A stretch of DNA of 64,000 nucleotides, taken from contig JBMHDL010000003.1 in assembly GCA_049889415.1 (NCBI GenBank), positions 62,001 to 126,000 of the forward strand. The letters run 5' to 3'. Below are positions 35,672 through 44,271 of this stretch, piece by piece. Made by a program: the position numbers and the translations under genes. Numbering within the stretch: the stretch's first letter is position 1; every line of letters starts with the position of its first letter. Origin of the DNA: JAYQKL01 sp049889415 (lineage in GTDB: Bacteria > Pseudomonadota > Alphaproteobacteria > RS24). Under the pieces are notes generated by a model that was given only the letters and a program-made list of their open reading frames with translations, made no database searches and was not told where the DNA came from.

Positions 35672-36344
35672 GGCGACCAAAATTCTTGTTCTGGACAATG
35701 TGCAGCATGATTATGTCCAGGTTGACCGGCGGGTCGAGGTTTTGAAGGGGGCGTCCCTGTCGCTGAGCGGAGGTGAGGTTGTCGGTCTGCTCGGACCTTC
35801 GGGGGCTGGAAAGTCTACATTGCTGCATCTTGCGGGCCTGCTGGAGGAATTGCAGAAGGGGCGCGTGATTATTGACGGTAAAGATATGGGTGGGGCTACT
35901 GACGCCGAGCGCACAAAATTAAGGCGAACACATATCGGCTTCGTGTATCAGTTTCACAATTTGCTGCCGGAACTCACGGCTCTGGAAAACATCATGATGC
36001 CCGTTCGGGTCGCAGGCGGCGGCAAAGGTGAAGCTGAAGTGGCCGCGATGGAATTGCTTGAGCAGTTGGGTCTGGTGTCCCGGGCTGATCATTTTCCCGC
36101 TGAGTTATCCGGTGGGGAGCAGCAGCGGATCGCAATTGCCAGGGCATTGGTCAACAAACCGCATCTGGTGTTGGCTGATGAGCCGACCGGGGCGTTGGAT
36201 CCGGCAACCGGGGAGAGGGTGTTTGAGGTGTTTGTCGAAACCTTAAAAGCGCGGGGTGCGGCGGCGGTGATCGCCACCCATAATCATACCTTGGCCGCTT
36301 CACTTGATCGGAGTGTTGCGCTTGTTGATGGCCGTCTGATTTAA
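35664..36344 (+). CDS. lolD: Lipoprotein-releasing ABC transporter ATP-binding protein
   Basis: The 226-residue ATPase that powers LolC. Walker A is GPSGAGKST, the Q-loop is in VYQFHNLLPELTALENIMMP, the signature is LSGGEQQRIAIARAL, Walker B is LVLADEPTGALD, and the H-loop is ATHNH. FHNLLPELTALEN matches the LolD-specific region. The ATG at 35664, within the lolC end, is preferred to a frame reaching back to 35601. Confidence 0.95.
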   Translation: MSEATKILVLDNVQHDYVQVDRRVEVLKGASLSLSGGEVVGLLGPSGAGKSTLLHLAGLLEELQKGRVIIDGKDMGGATDAERTKLRRTHIGFVYQFHNLLPELTALENIMMPVRVAGGGKGEAEVAAMELLEQLGLVSRADHFPAELSGGEQQRIAIARALVNKPHLVLADEPTGALDPATGERVFEVFVETLKARGAAAVIATHNHTLAASLDRSVALVDGRLI

Positions 36345-36399
36345 CAAGCGATTAAATTCATTTCATTTCAATGCCTAATGGTTTATTAATTTTTTCCGT

Positions 36400-36428
36400 T
36401 TGACAAAAGAACAAAACAAGAACATAGT
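36400..36428 (+). promoter_or_regulatory. Sigma-70 promoter upstream of the microprotein and dnaE
   Basis: Consensus TTGACA at 36400-36405, 17 bases, then CATAGT at 36423-36428 (one or two changes from TATAAT). The predicted start near 36435 is only about 18 bases before the small start codon. Confidence 0.65.
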
Positions 36429-36452
36429 ATTGAAAATTTACGGGAGACCATG

Positions 36453-36554
36453 ATGAAAAAATATATGGAAGATGCGCTGGCCATTTTGTCTTTGTCAGCT
36501 TTTGGCTATGTGGTTTTGCTTTGGGGCAGTATCGGCGAGGCTTTGGTGCAATAA
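36453..36554 (+). CDS. Predicted 33-residue membrane microprotein
   Basis: A short frame of 33 codons that I do not recognise. It begins MKKYMEDALAIL, has one hydrophobic segment (about residues 8-25, with Phe, Gly, Tyr, Val, Leu and Trp) and ends GSIGEALVQ. The case for a real gene is its context: a strong promoter at 36400-36428, GGGAG at 36442-36446 six bases before ATG 36453 (an ATG at 36450 is an alternative), and a position at the head of the dnaE transcript, 129 bp before dnaE. It could instead be a leader peptide for dnaE. Function unknown. Confidence 0.55.
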   Translation: MKKYMEDALAILSLSAFGYVVLLWGSIGEALVQ

Positions 36555-36683
36555 GATCGGGCGGGTCTGAATGACCCCAAATTTACCCCCAGATTTATGA
36601 CAGGTGAGAGCGGCTTTAGGTGACTTTGTCCGCAAGACATCAGACAATGGACCAGAATCACTTGTCATTACTCGGGAGTCGCC

Positions 36684-39600
36684 ATGACGGAGGCCGTCAC
36701 AAACAAGTTGCTCGAAAGCCTTCCGCATACCGCCAAATTCGTACATTTGCGCGTGCACAGTGCTTATTCCCTGCTTGAGGGGGCTCTGAAAGTATCCAAC
36801 ATCGCCAATGCCTGTTTGCGCTTTGATGTTCCGGCTTTGGGCATTACCGACCGCAACAATCTTTTCGGAGCGTTGGAGATTGCGGAAAACCTCTCCGGCA
36901 AAGGTGTGCAGCCGATTATTGGGGTTACCCTTGCCTTGACGGAAACGCCTGGCGTACATGATCTGCCGGGCCAGGATCCTTTGTCGCTTGATATGCTGCC
37001 GCATATTGCCCTTTTTGTCCAAAATGAGACCGGCTATGAAAATTTGATGGCCTTGGTCAGCGCCGCCCACCTTGAAGACCAGGACAATGGCGGGTCAGGT
37101 GTGGCGTTTGAGCTGATCAAACGTCATCACGACGGGTTGATTTGCCTGACTGGTGGTCCGGAAGGACCGGTCAACAGGCTAATTGGAGCTGACAAACAGG
37201 AGGCGGCGGAGGGCTTGCTGAGTGTCTTTCATGAGATTTTCGGTGACCGGCTTTACGTTGAGTTGCAACGCTACAACCGGAATATGGACGGCCCGGTTGA
37301 GGAAAGGCTGATCGATCTTGCCTATGCGCAGAACATACCGTTGGTTGCGACCAATCAGTGCTTTTTCGAGTCCGAGGCTGATTTTGAGGCCCATGACGCA
37401 TTGCTGTGCATTGCCGACGGCACCTATACGGTTGAGCAAAACCGCCGCCGCCTGACTCCCGAGCACAGGCTGAAATCTCCTAGGGAAATGGTCTCTTTGT
37501 TTGCCGACTTGCCGGAAGCGGTGGAAAACACGGTTGAGATTGCCAGGCGCTGCGCTTTCAGGCCCGAAGTCCGTGCTCCCATACTGCCGCCCTTTGAAGG
37601 CGGTGACGAACAGGGAGAATTGCGCCGTCAGGCCGAAGAGGGGCTGGCGTTGCGGCTGCAGGAAAATGAGCCCTCTGCCCCGCTTGAGGCTTACAAGCAA
37701 CGCCTCGAGTTTGAATTGGACGTTATCAAGAATATGGGGTTTCCGGGTTATTTCCTGATTGTTTCGGATTTCATCAAATGGTCGAAAGAGCACGGTGTTG
37801 CCGTCGGGCCGGGGCGGGGTTCGGGGGCTGGTTCGCTCGTGGCCTGGGCGCTGACCATCACCGACCTTGATCCGTTGAAGTTTAACCTGCTGTTTGAGCG
37901 GTTTTTAAACCCCGAACGTGTCTCGATGCCTGACTTTGACATTGACTTTTGTCAAACACGCCGGGATGAGGTCATCCGTTATGTGCAGGAAAAATACGGC
38001 CATGACCAGGTCGCCCAAATCATCACCTTCGGGAAACTGCAGGCGCGGGCGGTCTTGCGCGATGTCGGCCGGGTTCTGCAAATGCCTTATGGTCAGGTTG
38101 ACCGTTTGTGCAAAATGGTGCCGAACAATCCGGCCAACCCGACAACCCTTCAGGAAGCCATTGACGGCGAACCGCGTCTGCAGGAAGAACGTGACAGGGA
38201 ACCGCAGGTCGCGCAACTGATTGAGATTGCCCTCAAGCTTGAGGGGCTGTACCGCCATGCCTCGACCCATGCGGCCGGCGTGGTGATTGGGGACCGTCCG
38301 TTGCAGGAATTGGTTGCCCTTTACCGGGATCCAAAATCCGACATGCCGGTGACGCAGTTCAACATGAAATGGGTTGAGGAAGCCGGGCTGGTCAAATTTG
38401 ACTTTCTCGGTTTGAAGACACTCACCGTGTTGGAGAAAACCGCCGAGCTGCTCGCGGCCAAAGGCATTGACATCAACGTCAACAGTTTGCCGCTTGATGA
38501 TGAGAAAACATATGAACTTCTGGGCAAGGGCGATACGGTTGGTGTGTTCCAGCTGGAGAGTGCGGGTATGCGCGACGTCCTGCGCAAAATGCGCCCCGAC
38601 TGCTTCGAGGACATTATTGCGCTCGTAGCCCTGTATCGGCCTGGTCCGATGGACAACATCCCCAAATATATCGCGTGCAAAAAGGGTGAGCAGGAACCCG
38701 ACTATATGCACGAAATGCTGCAGCCGGTTTTGGAGGAAACCTATGGCGTGCCGGTTTATCAGGAACAGGTCATGCAGATTGCCCAGGTCATGTCGGGCTA
38801 TTCGCTGGGGGAGGCTGATCTTTTGCGCCGCGCCATGGGTAAAAAGAAACAGGAAGAGATGGACCGGCAGAAATCCCGTTTTATTGAGGGCGCGATGGAG
38901 AACGGCGTTACCGACAAAGCTGCCAGCAAGATTTTTGATCAGGTGGACGCTTTTGCCGGTTACGGCTTCAACAAATCCCACGCCGCCGCCTATGCCCTGA
39001 TTGCCTATCAGACGGCATATCTCAAGGCCAATTATCCGGTGGCGTTTCTGGCTGCCTCCATGTCGCTGGATTTTCACAATACAGATAAACTGCAGGTGTT
39101 TGTGCAAGACGCCCAGGCTCATGAGATTGAGGTTTGTATTCCTGATGTGAACAAGTCCGGAGTTTTGTTTGAAATTGATGACAATAAGATCTTTTATGCC
39201 TTGGCCGCCATCAAGAATGTCGGCATGCAGGGGGTTGCCGATATTATTGACCTGAGGAATCAAGGTGGACCGTTTTCGGATATCTTCGATTTTGCCAAAA
39301 GAACCGGAGAAACCGGCCTGAACCGCCGCATGCTTGAAAATATGGTTGCAGCAGGTTGTTTCGACAGTTTTGAGCCGGACCGGGCGCGTCTTTATTCCGG
39401 TGTTGATCTGATCCTGACTGAAGCCAATCTGGCGGCCGAGGAAAAACGGACCAAGCAGGACAATCTGTTTGGTGATGTGGATATGACGCAATCCGTGCAA
39501 TTGCCTGCGGCGATGGCCTGGGCGCCGGTCGACCGTTTGACGTATGAGTTTAACGCAATCGGGTTTTATCTTTCCGGTCATCCGATGGATGATTACAAGA

Positions 39601-40145
39601 CTGCATTGCGTCGCGCCAATGTCAAACAATATGCCGATCTGCAGGCCAGTGTGGAAAAAGAGGTTCTGATTGCCGGCACGCTGAGCCGTGTTGATGAGCG
39701 CAAGGCCAAATCCGGCAAACCTTTCGCTTACCTTGGGCTGTCGGACCCAACCGGACAGTTTGAGATTATCGTTTTCTCTGAAACACTTGAGCGCTCCCGT
39801 GAGCTTTTGACGGTCGGGACATCCGTGGTCATCAGCGCTAAAATTAGCTATCGCGATGATGTGATGGACCTTATGGCAGAAGCCATCCGACCGGTCGATA
39901 AGGTTGTCGCCAACAGCGCTGCCGGTCTACGTGTTTTTGTCGAGAAAAGTGAAACACTGCCGAATATACAGGCGCAATTGTCCAATGCCGGTACCAAGCC
40001 GGGGCAGGGCGGAAATGTCTCCCTGATATTTCAGAATGACCTGCATGAAATCGAAATGCGCCTGCCTGGCAGTTATGCTGTGACGCCCCGTGTTTCCGGC
40101 GCCATCAAAGCCCTTTCCGGCGTTTTGCATGTCGAGGACCTTTAA
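36684..40145 (+). CDS. dnaE: DNA polymerase III alpha subunit
   Basis: The 1153-residue replicative polymerase catalytic subunit. The PHP domain opens the protein (FVHLRVHSAYSLLEGALK), the palm holds the catalytic aspartates Asp417 and Asp419 in MPDFDIDF and Asp573 in VKFDFLGLKTL, followed by the fingers, the tandem HhH region (GYGFNKSHAAAYALIAYQTA) and an OB-fold domain near 980-1060 (LIAGTLSRVDERKAKSGKPFA region). Length fits the DnaE1 type. GGGAG five bases before ATG 36684 supports the start. It follows the small membrane ORF and precedes rpsB. Confidence 0.97.
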   Translation: MTEAVTNKLLESLPHTAKFVHLRVHSAYSLLEGALKVSNIANACLRFDVPALGITDRNNLFGALEIAENLSGKGVQPIIGVTLALTETPGVHDLPGQDPLSLDMLPHIALFVQNETGYENLMALVSAAHLEDQDNGGSGVAFELIKRHHDGLICLTGGPEGPVNRLIGADKQEAAEGLLSVFHEIFGDRLYVELQRYNRNMDGPVEERLIDLAYAQNIPLVATNQCFFESEADFEAHDALLCIADGTYTVEQNRRRLTPEHRLKSPREMVSLFADLPEAVENTVEIARRCAFRPEVRAPILPPFEGGDEQGELRRQAEEGLALRLQENEPSAPLEAYKQRLEFELDVIKNMGFPGYFLIVSDFIKWSKEHGVAVGPGRGSGAGSLVAWALTITDLDPLKFNLLFERFLNPERVSMPDFDIDFCQTRRDEVIRYVQEKYGHDQVAQIITFGKLQARAVLRDVGRVLQMPYGQVDRLCKMVPNNPANPTTLQEAIDGEPRLQEERDREPQVAQLIEIALKLEGLYRHASTHAAGVVIGDRPLQELVALYRDPKSDMPVTQFNMKWVEEAGLVKFDFLGLKTLTVLEKTAELLAAKGIDINVNSLPLDDEKTYELLGKGDTVGVFQLESAGMRDVLRKMRPDCFEDIIALVALYRPGPMDNIPKYIACKKGEQEPDYMHEMLQPVLEETYGVPVYQEQVMQIAQVMSGYSLGEADLLRRAMGKKKQEEMDRQKSRFIEGAMENGVTDKAASKIFDQVDAFAGYGFNKSHAAAYALIAYQTAYLKANYPVAFLAASMSLDFHNTDKLQVFVQDAQAHEIEVCIPDVNKSGVLFEIDDNKIFYALAAIKNVGMQGVADIIDLRNQGGPFSDIFDFAKRTGETGLNRRMLENMVAAGCFDSFEPDRARLYSGVDLILTEANLAAEEKRTKQDNLFGDVDMTQSVQLPAAMAWAPVDRLTYEFNAIGFYLSGHPMDDYKTALRRANVKQYADLQASVEKEVLIAGTLSRVDERKAKSGKPFAYLGLSDPTGQFEIIVFSETLERSRELLTVGTSVVISAKISYRDDVMDLMAEAIRPVDKVVANSAAGLRVFVEKSETLPNIQAQLSNAGTKPGQGGNVSLIFQNDLHEIEMRLPGSYAVTPRVSGAIKALSGVLHVEDL

Positions 40146-40181
40146 GACAACACCGCCTGCGGGAAACACGCAAACTGCCGC

Positions 40182-40210
40182 TTGCTTTCCGTGAGACTTT
40201 CCAGTATATC
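40182..40210 (+). promoter_or_regulatory. Candidate promoter of rpsB-tsf
   Basis: TTGCTT at 40182-40187, 17 bases, then TATATC at 40205-40210. A start near 40217 would give a leader of about 100 bases holding the structure described at 40225-40285. Confidence 0.5.
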
Positions 40211-40224
40211 AACCCCATTACGCA

Positions 40225-40285
40225 CATAAGGGAATGCTCGCGTCGAGCTCCTCTGGTGTTATCAGGCGATAATTCCACCCTTATG
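40225..40285 (+). promoter_or_regulatory. Structured rpsB leader, likely autoregulatory RNA
   Basis: CATAAGGG (40225-40232) pairs with CCCTTATG (40278-40285), closing a domain with two inner hairpins: GCTCG/CGAGC (40236-40240 with 40244-40248) and CTGGT/ATCAG (40253-40257 with 40261-40265). AAT/ATT pairs may extend the closing stem. A GGAGG directly abuts the stem, and the true ribosome site AAGGAG (40303-40308) is 15 bases further on. Known S2 operons are autoregulated through the leader RNA; that this one binds S2 is inference. Confidence 0.5.
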
Positions 40286-40316
40286 GAGGTTTAACCGGAG
40301 AAAAGGAGACGAGTTT

Positions 40317-41216
40317 ATGGCTTTGCCAGAATTCAACATGCGTCAATTGCTAGAAGCCGGTGTTCATTTCGGACACCAAACCCATCGCTGGAACCCAAAA
40401 ATGGGTCAGTATATTTTCGGCGACCGCAACGGCATTCACATCATTGATTTATCACAGACCACCCCATTGCTGCATCAGGCGCTGGTTGCCGTGCGCGATA
40501 CGGTTGCCGGTGGTGGCCGGGTTCTGTTTGTTGGCACCAAACGCCAGGCTTCAGACGTGATTGCCCGCACAGCTAAACAATGTGCGCAGTATTACATGAA
40601 TTCCCGTTGGCTCGGCGGAACGCTGACCAATTGGAAAACCATTTCCAATTCAATCAAACGGTTCCGCGAATTGGAGGAAACCCTGACGGAGGAGGGCTCC
40701 CAAGGGTTGACCAAAAAGGAAATCCTGAACCTGACCCGCGAGCGCGACAAGCTTGAGCGTGCGATCGGCGGTATCAAGGATATGGGCGGCATACCGGACA
40801 TCATGATTGTCATTGACACCAATAAAGAGTCGATTGCGATCGCCGAAGCCCAAACATTGGGCATTCCGGTGATTGCCGTGCTTGACAGCAATTGCGACCC
40901 CGACGGCATCACCTATCCGATACCGGGTAATGATGACGCGACACGGGCAATTGAACTGTATTGTGACCTTCTGTCGAAAGCCGTGATTGCCGGCATTGAG
41001 CAGGGGCAATCAGCGGCTGGCATCGACCTTGGTGAGCAGGCTGAACCTGCTGCCGAGGAATTGGTTGAGGCTCCGGCCGAAGAAGCTGCCGCAGAAGAAG
41101 CTCCGGCCGAAGAAGCTGCCGCAGAGGAAGCTCCGACCGAGGTTGCTCAAGAAAACCCTGAACCTGCAGAAGCAGCCTCAGAGTCTGAGGCGGATACGCA
41201 GGCCAAAGACGACTAG
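40317..41216 (+). CDS. rpsB: 30S ribosomal protein S2 with acidic C-terminal extension
   Basis: Ribosomal protein S2, 299 residues. The conserved core (residues about 1-228) starts MALPEFNMRQLLEAGVHFGHQTHRWNPKM and includes VGTKRQASD and SRWLGGTLTNWKT, both diagnostic. The final 60 or so residues are an Ala/Glu/Pro-rich acidic extension partly built from a duplicated 10-residue unit; E. coli S2 lacks such an extension. A strong AAGGAG precedes ATG 40317. tsf follows after 23 bp, the usual rpsB-tsf operon. Confidence 0.97.
   Translation: MALPEFNMRQLLEAGVHFGHQTHRWNPKMGQYIFGDRNGIHIIDLSQTTPLLHQALVAVRDTVAGGGRVLFVGTKRQASDVIARTAKQCAQYYMNSRWLGGTLTNWKTISNSIKRFRELEETLTEEGSQGLTKKEILNLTRERDKLERAIGGIKDMGGIPDIMIVIDTNKESIAIAEAQTLGIPVIAVLDSNCDPDGITYPIPGNDDATRAIELYCDLLSKAVIAGIEQGQSAAGIDLGEQAEPAAEELVEAPAEEAAAEEAPAEEAAAEEAPTEVAQENPEPAEAASESEADTQAKDD
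41071..41130 (+). repeat. 30-bp tandem duplication in rpsB
   Basis: Two copies of a 30-bp unit (41071-41100 and 41101-41130, one difference) followed by a partial third copy; they encode the APAEEAAAEE repeat of the acidic S2 tail. Confidence 0.9.
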
Positions 41217-41239
41217 ATTTCAGTTTAAGGAGACAAGCG

Positions 41240-42172
41240 ATGGCTGATATTACCGCCGCTATGGTTAAGGATCTGCGCGAAAAAACCGGCGCAGGCATGA
41301 TGGATTGCAAGGCAGCCCTCAATGAAACATCCGGTGACGTCGAGGCGGCTGTTGATTGGCTGCGGACCAAAGGTTTGGCCAAAGCGGCCAAAAAAGCCGG
41401 GCGTGTTGCGGCTGAAGGTCTGGTAGCTGTGGCCACCGAAGGTACCACAGGCGCCGTTGTTGAGGTGAACTCTGAGACAGACTTTGTGGCTCGTAACGAA
41501 ACTTTTCAGGCCATGGTAATGGATATCGCCGGACTTGCCGTCAGTGTCGGCGGTGACTATGACGCCCTGTTGGCTGAAGAGTATCCCGGTGCCGGCAAAT
41601 CCGTACAGGAACATGTATCTGAAATGGTTGGAACCATCGGAGAAAACATGAATGTGCGGCGTTCGGCCTCAATTTCAGTCGAGAAAGGCGCAGTAGCATC
41701 CTATATCCACGGACAGGTCGCGGAAGGCCAGGGTAAAATCGGTGTCATCGTTGCGCTTGAATCGGAAGGCGATGCGGATAAGCTGCAAGCGCTCGGGCGT
41801 CAGATTGCCATGCATGTTGCGGCAACCAACCCGCTGGCTGCGACCGTCGAGGATCTGGATCCGGCTGAAGTTGACCGCGAGCGTGAGGTGCTTGTCAATG
41901 AAGCGCGCGAAAGCGGCAAGCCTGAAGAGATCATTGAGAAAATGGTTGAGGGTCGTATCCGTAAATTCTTCCAGGAGGTTGTTCTTCTTCAACAGGTTTT
42001 CGTCATTGATGGCGAAAATACAGTTGAGAAAGTTCTGAAAAACGCCGAAGGTGATGTTGGTGCCGCTGTAACGCTGAAGGGTTTTGTACGATTCGGCCTT
42101 GGTGAAGGCATTGACAAGGGGCCTGAAGAGGACTTTGCAGCAGAGGTTGCTGCAGCCGCAGGCGGCGCCTGA
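41240..42172 (+). CDS. tsf: Elongation factor Ts
   Basis: Nucleotide-exchange factor of EF-Tu, 310 residues. The N-terminal UBA-like domain carries VKDLREKTGAGMMDCKAAL, the core has VEVNSETDFVARN, which inserts into EF-Tu, and the C-terminal module ends near FVRFGLGEGI. Length is typical of proteobacterial EF-Ts. AAGGAG lies seven bases before ATG 41240. It is cotranscribed with rpsB and is likely followed in the same unit by pyrH. Confidence 0.97.
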   Translation: MADITAAMVKDLREKTGAGMMDCKAALNETSGDVEAAVDWLRTKGLAKAAKKAGRVAAEGLVAVATEGTTGAVVEVNSETDFVARNETFQAMVMDIAGLAVSVGGDYDALLAEEYPGAGKSVQEHVSEMVGTIGENMNVRRSASISVEKGAVASYIHGQVAEGQGKIGVIVALESEGDADKLQALGRQIAMHVAATNPLAATVEDLDPAEVDREREVLVNEARESGKPEEIIEKMVEGRIRKFFQEVVLLQQVFVIDGENTVEKVLKNAEGDVGAAVTLKGFVRFGLGEGIDKGPEEDFAAEVAAAAGGA

Positions 42173-42195
42173 TCTCACAAAGGAGGGGAACAGCG

Positions 42196-42915
42196 ATGGA
42201 CAGTGAAACAAAGTTCAAACGTGTTCTCCTCAAAATTTCCGGTGAAGCGCTCATGGGCGAAGGAGCCTATGGCATAGATGTCGGCACTGTGGACCGCATT
42301 GCCGGTGAAGTGCGCCAAGCTATGGAAAGCGGCTTTGAATTATGTCTGGTGATTGGCGGCGGCAATATTTTCCGGGGGCTGAGTGGTGCCGCCGGCGGCA
42401 TGGACCGGTCAAGCGCTGATTACATGGGCATGCTGGCGACAGTCATGAATGCCTTGGCCATGCAAAATGCACTGGAACGGCAGGGTATACCGACCCGAGT
42501 CTTGTCCGCCATCCCCATGACCACCGTCTGTGAGCCCTATATTCGCAGGCGCGCCATTCGCCATATGGAAAAGGGACGAGTGGTGATTTTTGCCGCAGGA
42601 ACTGGCAATCCGTTTTTCACGACTGATACGGCGGCGGCTTTGCGTGCGGCTGAAATGAACTGCGATGCCTTGATGAAAGGCACCAATGTCGACGGGGTTT
42701 ATACTGCAGATCCCAAAAAGGACTCTTCCGCTGAACGTTATGATGAATTATCCTATATGGAAGTTCTGTCGAAAGATCTCAGGGTCATGGATGCATCTGC
42801 TGTAAGTTTATCCAGGGAGAACGGCATTCCTATTGTTGTTTTCAGCATTCAGTCAGGCGGTGCTCTGTTGGATGTTCTGAAAGGCCGAGGAATGTGCACA
42901 ATCGTTAAGGAATAG
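42196..42915 (+). CDS. pyrH: Uridylate kinase
   Basis: Hexameric UMP kinase of 239 residues that makes UDP for nucleotide and cell-envelope synthesis. It has the amino-acid-kinase fold with VLLKISGEALMG at the N terminus, VIGGGNIFRGL, the ATP region FAAGTGNPFFTTDTAAALRA, and KGTNVDGVYTADP. A near-perfect AAAGGAGGGG precedes the start. The position between tsf and frr is conserved across proteobacteria. Confidence 0.97.
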   Translation: MDSETKFKRVLLKISGEALMGEGAYGIDVGTVDRIAGEVRQAMESGFELCLVIGGGNIFRGLSGAAGGMDRSSADYMGMLATVMNALAMQNALERQGIPTRVLSAIPMTTVCEPYIRRRAIRHMEKGRVVIFAAGTGNPFFTTDTAAALRAAEMNCDALMKGTNVDGVYTADPKKDSSAERYDELSYMEVLSKDLRVMDASAVSLSRENGIPIVVFSIQSGGALLDVLKGRGMCTIVKE

Positions 42916-42919
42916 AAAC

Positions 42920-43474
42920 ATGTCTGTTGATTTGAATGAAATTGAACGTCGCATGGACGGAGCCATTGCAACTCTCAAGACGGAATTCGCCGGGTTGCGG
43001 ACCGGTCGCGCCAGTGCCAGCCTTTTAGATCCGGTGATGGTTGAGGCTTATGGTCAAAAAATGCCGATATCACAGGTCGGTACGGTTTCCGTTCCGGAAC
43101 CGCGCATGCTGTCGGTGCAGGTTTGGGACAAGGGGCAGGTGGCTTTTGTTGAAAAGGCCATCCGTGAAGCTGGGCTGGGTTTAAATCCCATGGCCGATGG
43201 TCAGCTTGTCAGGATCCCGTTACCTGAACTGAATGAAGAACGCCGTGAGGAACTGGTCAAAGTGGCCGGAAAATATGCTGAACAGGCAAGAATTGCGGTC
43301 CGTAATGTGCGTCGCGATGGCATGGATCAGCTCAAAAAGGCTGAAAAAGATAGTGAAATCAGTCAAGACGAACAAAAAGCCTATGCGGATGACGTGCAGA
43401 AGCTGACCGATGACAAGGTCGGCGAAATCGACTCCATGCTGTCAACAAAGGAAACCGAAATACGTCAGGTTTAA
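42920..43474 (+). CDS. frr: Ribosome recycling factor
   Basis: A 184-residue factor that, with EF-G, splits post-termination ribosomes. Domain I helices carry FAGLRTGRASASLLDPV and the later RRDGMDQLKKAEKD; domain II holds PISQVGTVSVPEPRML. Length is typical of the family. It starts 4 bp after pyrH and is followed after 11 bp by uppS, so all are likely cotranscribed. Confidence 0.97.
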   Translation: MSVDLNEIERRMDGAIATLKTEFAGLRTGRASASLLDPVMVEAYGQKMPISQVGTVSVPEPRMLSVQVWDKGQVAFVEKAIREAGLGLNPMADGQLVRIPLPELNEERREELVKVAGKYAEQARIAVRNVRRDGMDQLKKAEKDSEISQDEQKAYADDVQKLTDDKVGEIDSMLSTKETEIRQV

Positions 43475-43485
43475 AAGGCCCCTTC

Positions 43486-44271
43486 ATGGATCAATGTGAT
43501 CAGACAGAATCTAAGCAGGAGGAGTCCTCACCTGATCATGTCGCCATCATTATGGACGGCAATGGGCGGTGGGCTGAGGCGCGTGGTTTGCCGCGCAGTC
43601 AAGGCCACAGGAAAGGTGTTGAGGCGGTCCGGAATCTGGTCGAGCATCTGGCTGACACCGGTTTAAAAACACTCACCCTTTATGCGTTCTCCACCGAAAA
43701 CTGGCAACGCCCAGAGGTGGAGGTCACGTTTTTGATGGGCCTTTTAAAGCGCTATATTTCCCAAGATCTTGAAAAATTGCACAAACAGAACGTCAGAATT
43801 CGGGTTGCCGGCTCACCTGCCGGCTTGCCGCAGGATGTTTCGGATTTGATTGCCAAGGCTCAGGAAACGACCAAAGACAATGACGCAATGACCCTTCAGG
43901 TGGCCTTTAACTATGGTAGCTGGGATGAGATCACCACAATGGTGAGAACGCTGGTGACCAAGGCCTCGGCTGGACAGATATCAGCGGCTGATGTGAACGC
44001 AGAGCTTGTGCGTGCCCATTTGATGACAGCCAATGTTCCTGATCCTGACTTGATTATCCGCACCAGCGGGGAATACCGCTTGAGCAATTTCATGTTGATG
44101 CAGAGTGCTTATGCCGAACTGGTCTTTCAACCTGTTTTATGGCCTGATTATACGATACATCATTATGAAGAGGCGCTGCATGACTTCATGCAACGTGATC
44201 GCCGCTTCGGAAAGGCTGAAGAACTGAAGGCTGTTCACGACAATGTTGAAGGCCTGGAGGCCGCCAGATGA
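43486..44271 (+). CDS. uppS: Undecaprenyl diphosphate synthase
   Basis: Cis-prenyltransferase of 261 residues that builds the C55 lipid carrier for peptidoglycan and LPS precursors. HVAIIMDGNGRWAEARGLPRSQGH contains the catalytic aspartate and substrate-binding residues; LYAFSTENWQRP and the C-terminal IRTSGEYRLSNFMLMQSAYAE region are family signatures. It overlaps cdsA by 4 bp. Confidence 0.97.
   Translation: MDQCDQTESKQEESSPDHVAIIMDGNGRWAEARGLPRSQGHRKGVEAVRNLVEHLADTGLKTLTLYAFSTENWQRPEVEVTFLMGLLKRYISQDLEKLHKQNVRIRVAGSPAGLPQDVSDLIAKAQETTKDNDAMTLQVAFNYGSWDEITTMVRTLVTKASAGQISAADVNAELVRAHLMTANVPDPDLIIRTSGEYRLSNFMLMQSAYAELVFQPVLWPDYTIHHYEEALHDFMQRDRRFGKAEELKAVHDNVEGLEAAR

Noticed and set aside
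37905..39629. A 574-codon open frame antisense to dnaE
   Set aside because: It lies wholly opposite conserved dnaE coding sequence, has no ribosome site and encodes a His/Arg/Gln-rich string with no family resemblance; long antisense frames are expected from the codon bias of the sense gene.
40153..40190. Bulged hairpin after dnaE as terminator
   Set aside because: The arms GGAAA...GCAA and TTGC...TTTCC pair only with a three-base bulge, no T run follows, and the right arm overlaps the candidate rpsB promoter.
41071..41130. Possible CRISPR or mobile-element repeat
   Set aside because: In-frame direct repeats without spacers, inside the coding sequence of the S2 acidic tail.
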